A model generated the notes under the pieces. The model was given only the letters and a program-made list of their open reading frames with translations. It was not told where the DNA came from and made no database searches. Below are positions 60,187 through 64,000 of a DNA stretch of 64,000 bases, in pieces. The position numbers and the translations under genes are program-made. This stretch comes from Mycobacteroides franklinii (lineage in GTDB: Bacteria > Actinomycetota > Actinomycetes > Mycobacteriales > Mycobacteriaceae), in the NCBI RefSeq assembly GCF_002013895.1, contig NZ_MAFQ01000008.1:244049-308048 (forward strand), written 5' to 3'. How positions within the stretch are numbered: position 1 is the first letter of the stretch; every line of letters starts with the position of its first letter.

Positions 60187-60225
60187 GCGTATAGCCCACC
60201 TATACGCATATCCCCTGGTGATATG
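60187..60225. promoter_or_regulatory. Operator palindromes, copy 2, upstream of the transfer operon
   Basis: GCGTATAG-CCCAC-CTATACGC (60187-60207), a perfect inverted repeat, overlaps a second one, CATATC-N7-GATATG (60207-60225). The first is almost the same as the 57027 copy. The region to 60318 is AT-rich and carries the promoter of the following operon. Confidence 0.65.
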
Positions 60226-60299
60226 GGCATTAAGCGTTATTATTACAGCCATCGGTGAGGGGTTATATAACGCCCATCAGCAAACCGTAATAACAACAT

Positions 60300-60321
60300 C
60301 CGATTAGGAGATAGAACAATG
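60300..60321 (+). promoter_or_regulatory. Start-associated leader, copy 4
   Basis: CCGATTAGGAGATAGAACA ends at the ATG 60319. The CCGATTAGGA core is identical to copies 1-3. Confidence 0.55.
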
Positions 60322-60498
60322 GCAGTCATCAAGCCGACCCTGGCAGGGGTCTACGACATCCCGCGCTTCGACCTCGCGGCTCTCATCGAGCAGCACACCA
60401 TCCCCGCTGGAATTTTCGCCGATGAGGAGTTGGTCAACCTCGGCGCTGTGGCCGACGCCGTAGAGGCGTACGCCAAGTCCCTCAAGGCGGTGAAGTGA
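60319..60498 (+). CDS. Small protein, 59 aa
   Basis: Begins MAVIKPTLAGVYDIPRFDLA and ends EAYAKSLKAVK. Short, soluble, helix-rich, with no motif recognised. Supported by the conserved leader, by good codon character and by the ATGA overlap with the next gene at 60498. First gene of the transfer operon. Confidence 0.6.
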   Translation: MAVIKPTLAGVYDIPRFDLAALIEQHTIPAGIFADEELVNLGAVADAVEAYAKSLKAVK

Positions 60499-60833
60499 TG
60501 AGCGGCTATGCGCCAATGCTGGACGAGGCACTCGGGGTCTACACGTTCGACCGTGGCTGGGTTCACCTCGCCGTCGCTGTAGGACTGGTCATCGTGGTGA
60601 TGGCTGTGGCCCTGGCCATCGCATCTGCCGCATCTGCGCGCAGTGCCCGTGGCCTCTACCGCGAGGGTTTGCGGGACGGCTGGCTCGACATGCGTCAGGA
60701 ATTTCGGAAGTGGCGGGACGGGTACTTCGCCGCGTCAGCTGATACCGCCAGCATCGACCTTATCGAGACGGTCGGCACCGACCTGTTCGGGGTGTATGAC
60801 CCCCGCCCCACCGCCATCGACACCAAGGAGTAA
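60498..60833 (+). CDS. Single-pass membrane protein, 111 aa
   Basis: ATG 60498 in the ATGA overlap. One transmembrane helix at about 24-46 (after FDRGWVHL), then a basic amphipathic helix (ARGLYREGLRDGWLDMRQEF) and an acidic end. Probably an accessory of the transfer apparatus next to the FtsK-like gene, as small membrane Spd/Tra proteins are in actinomycete plasmids (inference). Confidence 0.62.
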   Translation: MSGYAPMLDEALGVYTFDRGWVHLAVAVGLVIVVMAVALAIASAASARSARGLYREGLRDGWLDMRQEFRKWRDGYFAASADTASIDLIETVGTDLFGVYDPRPTAIDTKE

Positions 60834-60837
60834 CACC

Positions 60838-61374
60838 ATGACGTACCCGCAGCACCCCCAGCCTCGGCCATCGACTCCCACCCATGTTTTCGCTTGGGTG
60901 GCAATCGGTCTCGTCGTGCTGGGGGCGCTGCTGGGCGTTGGGGGCGCTTCGGTGGCGAAAGACCCGTGCAAGGCCGAACAGCGGGACTACATCGAGTCCA
61001 CATATGCCACGGGCACTGACCGACCAGGCAAAGAGCGCATCTACCGCCAGTGCCAGGCGCAAGCCAAGACCACATCCACCACGCTGGTGACCCTCTCCGT
61101 GTTTTCCCTCCTCGGGGCCGCTGGCGCTGGAGTCGCAGGTGCCGTGGCTTACAACTCCAGCCCCGCAGTGCGGGAGCGCAAGCGCCAGCAGGCATGGGCC
61201 GCGTTCTACGCAGCCCAGCAGGCACCACAACCACCCACTCCCCCCGCTGCGTCTACCACTGCCCCCGTCGAGGACTACGACGCCTACACCGAGTCCGTAC
61301 CGGCCGAGGAACCGGCCGCACCTAACCCCGAACCTGAGCCCGAAATCCCCTGGTACATGCGCGGGGACAAGTAA
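60838..61374 (+). CDS. Two-TM membrane protein with Pro-rich tail
   Basis: 178 residues from ATG 60838. TM1 at about 17-38, an extracytoplasmic loop with two Cys (KDPCKAEQRDYIE; IYRQCQAQAK), TM2 at about 80-105, then a cytoplasmic Pro/Glu-rich tail ending PEPEIPWYMRGDK. Stop overlaps the start of the FtsK-like gene by one base. A likely membrane partner of that ATPase. Confidence 0.65.
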   Translation: MTYPQHPQPRPSTPTHVFAWVAIGLVVLGALLGVGGASVAKDPCKAEQRDYIESTYATGTDRPGKERIYRQCQAQAKTTSTTLVTLSVFSLLGAAGAGVAGAVAYNSSPAVRERKRQQAWAAFYAAQQAPQPPTPPAASTTAPVEDYDAYTESVPAEEPAAPNPEPEPEIPWYMRGDK

Positions 61375-63221
61375 TGGGCATCGGGCAGGCGATAGGTCGG
61401 CATTTCGACCGAAACGGTGGACTGGTCACGGGCACCATCGCCCGCAAGCTCCGTGGCGACGTTGGGTACGTCGAGCGTGCCCTGGAGCAAGCGGGCGAGC
61501 ATCGCATCCGCTGCGTCGGTGTCGAAAACGGTGCCTACGGCACCCAGACCATCGTTCTGTCGATGCACAGCGGTGCTGACCTGAACACCGTCAAAGCCCG
61601 TGGTGACCTCATCGCGGGTTTCCTCGGCCATGACCGTGTTTACGGCATCAAGCGTCGAGGTGGTCACGTTCTGCTGACCATTGGCCCCGACCGCGATTTC
61701 CCAAGTGAGCGTGAGGAATACGCCACTGTCGATGGTGTCGATGCCGACCTGCGGGTGACACACCACGAATCCGGCCGCGATGCCGTGGACGAACTAGCCG
61801 CTGGGTACCCGCGCTTCGCCGATTCGATTGGCAGCTACGTGGAGGTGTTCACCACGGCGGGACTTGCCGTGAAGAGCGTGACGAAAGAGCCGAACCCTGA
61901 CGGGTCGGCCTGCACCGTGACCACCTGGACGGTGCCAGGCTTCACCCATCTCCACATCAGTCCTACTGGTCTGCTGGTGGCGCTGAAAGGCGTACCTGGA
62001 CAAACGCTCAACACATACCGAGGTGCCTTGCCGCATCTCGTCACCGCATGGAACGCCAAGAACCTCAGCGTCAGCGAGCCCGAGGGCGGTACATACCTTC
62101 TGGCGTTCAACGACCGCGACCCGCTGAAGGGACGCGACTACCGCCTCCAAGGGCCGCACCGCTATGACGCTGACGCGGGCCGCTCACTGCTGGGCGTCGG
62201 AACAGATGGCCGCGAAGTGTGGATTTCCTGGGCGGGCAATGCGGGACTGGTCATCGCGGGCGCACCCGGTACGGGAAAGACCGCCAGCCTGCTGCCCGTC
62301 CTGGCGGGCATGGCGGGACAGGCCGAGATTCACCTGGTCGATGGCAAGGCGATGTTCGACTGGGAGGGCATCAGCCCTATCTGCCGCACCTACATACGCA
62401 GCGGGAAACCCGATGCCCCACAGGAGATGTTGCGACGTGTCTACGCAGCGTCGAAGCGCCGTGGCGAGGCCGTCTATCGCCTCACGGGTGAGTCGAACTT
62501 CTGGCTCCTCAACCGTCAGCAGCGCCGCGAACTGGGCGTCACCCCCGTCTTCATCATTCTCGATGAGTGCCAAAAATTTCTGGACTGGTCGGGCATGGAG
62601 AAGGACGAGAAGGCCATTGTCGCCGCGAATAGGAAGTACATCAGGGAGATGGTGCAGGAGGGCCGTTCTGCTGGTGTGGTCGTCATCCTCATCACGCAGA
62701 AGCCCACGTCAGAGAGCATCCCCACCATCATCAGGGACAACGCCGCGTTGCGCCTGAGCTACTACGTGCGGTCTTCCGCCGCCGCGATTGCGGTACTCGG
62801 TACGGGTCGCGGTGACGGTGCCCCGTCACCTGAGCGGGACATCAAGAACGGACAGCTTGGTCGGTTCGTCTATGACGACACCGAACGTGGTGTGGCGGTT
62901 CTCGGCCAGTCGTTCTTCCTCCCAGGTAAGGAAGCGCTCCCCATCATGGAGCGCTGGAACCCTGTAGTTGACCAGTCCGACCTGGCCGATGACCTGCTGC
63001 GTCGGGCGGGTATCTCCGTCGATGACGTGGTGCTCGACGTGGACGAACCCGCGCCGACGCCGAAGGCGAAGGCTCCCGAGGTGGCGGAACCGGCCCCCGA
63101 ACCGGAAGCGCCTGAGACCACCGAGACACCCACCGCGTCCGAACCCGAACCACCCCAAGAACCTGCGGTCACTGTGGCCGAGGAAGAAGTACCCACCGAC
63201 GACCCGTTCGCGGGACTGTAG
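61374..63221 (+). CDS. FtsK/SpoIIIE-type DNA translocase (TraB-like transfer protein)
   Basis: 615 residues. The first 280 are mixed alpha/beta without clear TM segments. The RecA-like motor has Walker A GAPGTGKT (about 296-303), the FtsK-type HLVDGKAMFDW strand, Walker B VFIILDECQ (about 392-400), a sensor-like ILITQKPTSESIP and the late GRFVYDDTERGVAVLG. A Glu/Pro-rich tail follows from about 550. AICEs use a single such hexameric pump to move double-stranded DNA between cells, so this is the best candidate for the transfer motor. Confidence 0.85.
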   Translation: MGIGQAIGRHFDRNGGLVTGTIARKLRGDVGYVERALEQAGEHRIRCVGVENGAYGTQTIVLSMHSGADLNTVKARGDLIAGFLGHDRVYGIKRRGGHVLLTIGPDRDFPSEREEYATVDGVDADLRVTHHESGRDAVDELAAGYPRFADSIGSYVEVFTTAGLAVKSVTKEPNPDGSACTVTTWTVPGFTHLHISPTGLLVALKGVPGQTLNTYRGALPHLVTAWNAKNLSVSEPEGGTYLLAFNDRDPLKGRDYRLQGPHRYDADAGRSLLGVGTDGREVWISWAGNAGLVIAGAPGTGKTASLLPVLAGMAGQAEIHLVDGKAMFDWEGISPICRTYIRSGKPDAPQEMLRRVYAASKRRGEAVYRLTGESNFWLLNRQQRRELGVTPVFIILDECQKFLDWSGMEKDEKAIVAANRKYIREMVQEGRSAGVVVILITQKPTSESIPTIIRDNAALRLSYYVRSSAAAIAVLGTGRGDGAPSPERDIKNGQLGRFVYDDTERGVAVLGQSFFLPGKEALPIMERWNPVVDQSDLADDLLRRAGISVDDVVLDVDEPAPTPKAKAPEVAEPAPEPEAPETTETPTASEPEPPQEPAVTVAEEEVPTDDPFAGL

Positions 63222-63233
63222 AAGGAGAGAAAC

Positions 63234-63989
63234 ATGGCCCGCGTAATTGGATTGAACCCGAGCATCAGCGCTCCGTCGATGGTGGCTGCCACCGTCAAGG
63301 GCGTGCGAGGAGTGGACATCGAGACCCCCGCCGCTGCTGGCAGTTCAAAGTGGCCCTTGCAGCAGCAGTACCAGCGTTACCGTGACCACGCGGACGGTAT
63401 CGCAGAGTCCATCGTCAAGTTCACCCCCGACATTGTGGTGATGTCCTCGCCTGAGAGCATCGTGCTGAGCGGCAACTCGGGCATCGCGCCGCGTCGGTCG
63501 TACGCCGTTGGGGTGCTGGTGGTCTCCGAGCTGGTGAGCCGTGGCGTGAACGTCGTGCTCATCGGTGCAAAGAACCTCCGCGAGGTAGTGCTTGGCGCAC
63601 CTGACGGCACACCGCAGACAGCCGAGCAGATGAGGGCGAGCGCTGCTGGTGCTCTCGGCCCCGATGGGCTGGTCAAGCACGGCGACGCCGCCGCGCTGGC
63701 GATGGTCGGCACCGCACTCTTGGACGTGCCCGCTCCGTGGGCTACCCGCCTCAAGGGCACCCTGGACGTGGAGAAGTTGGAATTGCCACACGGTTTCGCC
63801 GACACGAAGGCTGAGCTTGAGTCCGTCGCGAAGGCCGAAGCCATGAAGGCGCGGGCCGCTGAGCTGGCGTCGATGGTGAAGGGCTCCACCCCCGACCAGG
63901 TGAAAGCGGGCATTGCCGAGGACGCCGCCGCTCGCGGCTTCGACCCCGACATCTATGCGGCCCTCGTCCACGCGGCCACCTGCACCTAA
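63234..63989 (+). CDS. RuvC-like resolvase/nuclease fold protein
   Basis: 251 residues, with GAAGGAGAG before ATG 63234. The N-terminal strand VIGLNPSISAPSMVA matches the RuvC opening, but the first catalytic Asp is Asn8. SSPESIVLSGNSGI supplies the Glu, IGAKNLREVVLG matches the lysine region, and KHGDAAALAMVG supplies the C-terminal Asp pair region. A helical extension of about 80 residues follows. Related proteins in mycobacteriophages are Holliday-junction nucleases. Here a missing Asp may reduce catalysis. The window ends shortly after. Confidence 0.6.
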   Translation: MARVIGLNPSISAPSMVAATVKGVRGVDIETPAAAGSSKWPLQQQYQRYRDHADGIAESIVKFTPDIVVMSSPESIVLSGNSGIAPRRSYAVGVLVVSELVSRGVNVVLIGAKNLREVVLGAPDGTPQTAEQMRASAAGALGPDGLVKHGDAAALAMVGTALLDVPAPWATRLKGTLDVEKLELPHGFADTKAELESVAKAEAMKARAAELASMVKGSTPDQVKAGIAEDAAARGFDPDIYAALVHAATCT

Positions 63990-64000
63990 CCCCACCCCAC

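Larger units (their letters stand above)
48991..64000. mobile_element. Element B: AICE-like integrative element, right end outside the window
   Basis: From the middle attachment site to the window edge. It carries a complete integrase, repressor, excisionase, PrimPol/ATPase replication protein, an origin-like inverted-repeat region, secreted and membrane proteins, an FtsK/TraB-type translocase and a RuvC-like nuclease. No phage structural or lysis genes and no type IV secretion ATPase set are seen, which fits an actinomycete integrative and conjugative element that moves double-stranded DNA. The intact tRNA-Ser(UGA) is predicted at its right end. Confidence 0.78.

Overview
The window is high-GC actinobacterial DNA and reads as a mycobacterial chromosome, most likely a rapid grower of the Mycobacteroides/Mycobacterium type (inference). 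Support comes from gene order. A divergent LigD-like primase-polymerase/LigC pair, TadA plus its companion protein, TyrA, a glycolipid-binding-like protein, the ProXVWZ osmolyte transporter and HisC2/Pat appear in an order I recall from the Rv3730c-Rv3772 region of M. tuberculosis. Genes are densely packed, with many stop/start overlaps and several GTG starts.

Chromosomal part, 1-40020. 1-4.1 kb: end of an acidic protein, a lipoprotein, a GT87 mannosyltransferase, and the PrimPol/LigC end-joining pair. 4.1-9 kb: GluQ, a fused solute-binding/permease protein, a P450 and Tgt; GluQ and Tgt both act on queuosine tRNA. 9-12 kb: small proteins, tRNA-Ser(CGA), and two tandem His/Asp-rich secreted proteins. 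12-18 kb: tRNA editing, tyrosine synthesis and osmoprotectant uptake. 18-26 kb: a TetR-controlled SDR/reductase pair, membrane proteins, ThrE, an acyl-CoA dehydrogenase and a phosphatase. 26-31.7 kb: an EspC-like/DUF1023-hydrolase/lipoprotein operon, a GMC oxidoreductase, a TetR regulator and an SRPBCC protein. 31.7-40 kb: tRNA-Arg and tRNA-Ser, HisC2, a thioester-domain-like protein lacking its cysteine, a family 2A encapsulin with its cysteine desulfurase cargo, a proline-rich membrane protein, a cupin and OsmC.

Accessory part, 40021-64000. Two integrative elements sit in tandem. A perfect 56-bp copy of a tRNA-Ser(UGA) 3' half lies at 40021-40076 and again at 48991-49046. Neither copy has the 5' half of the tRNA, so the intact gene is predicted beyond the right edge. 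Element A (about 9 kb) has an excisionase, a lipoprotein, a multi-pass membrane protein fused to a GH19 wall hydrolase, a large secreted-type protein with a frameshifted end, and an integrase that lost its catalytic C-terminus. Element B (more than 15 kb, running off the window) has a complete, related integrase, a repressor, an excisionase, a PrimPol/ATPase replication protein, a striking inverted-repeat origin-like region, a secreted metallopeptidase-like lipoprotein, an FtsK/TraB-type DNA pump and a RuvC-like nuclease. This resembles an actinomycete integrative and conjugative element (AICE).

In element B, a recurrent start-associated leader (core CCGATTAGGA) precedes at least four genes, and a near-identical TATAG-N5-CTATACGC palindrome precedes two operons. 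These point to coordinated control. All functional calls are from reading the sequence; no database search was run.
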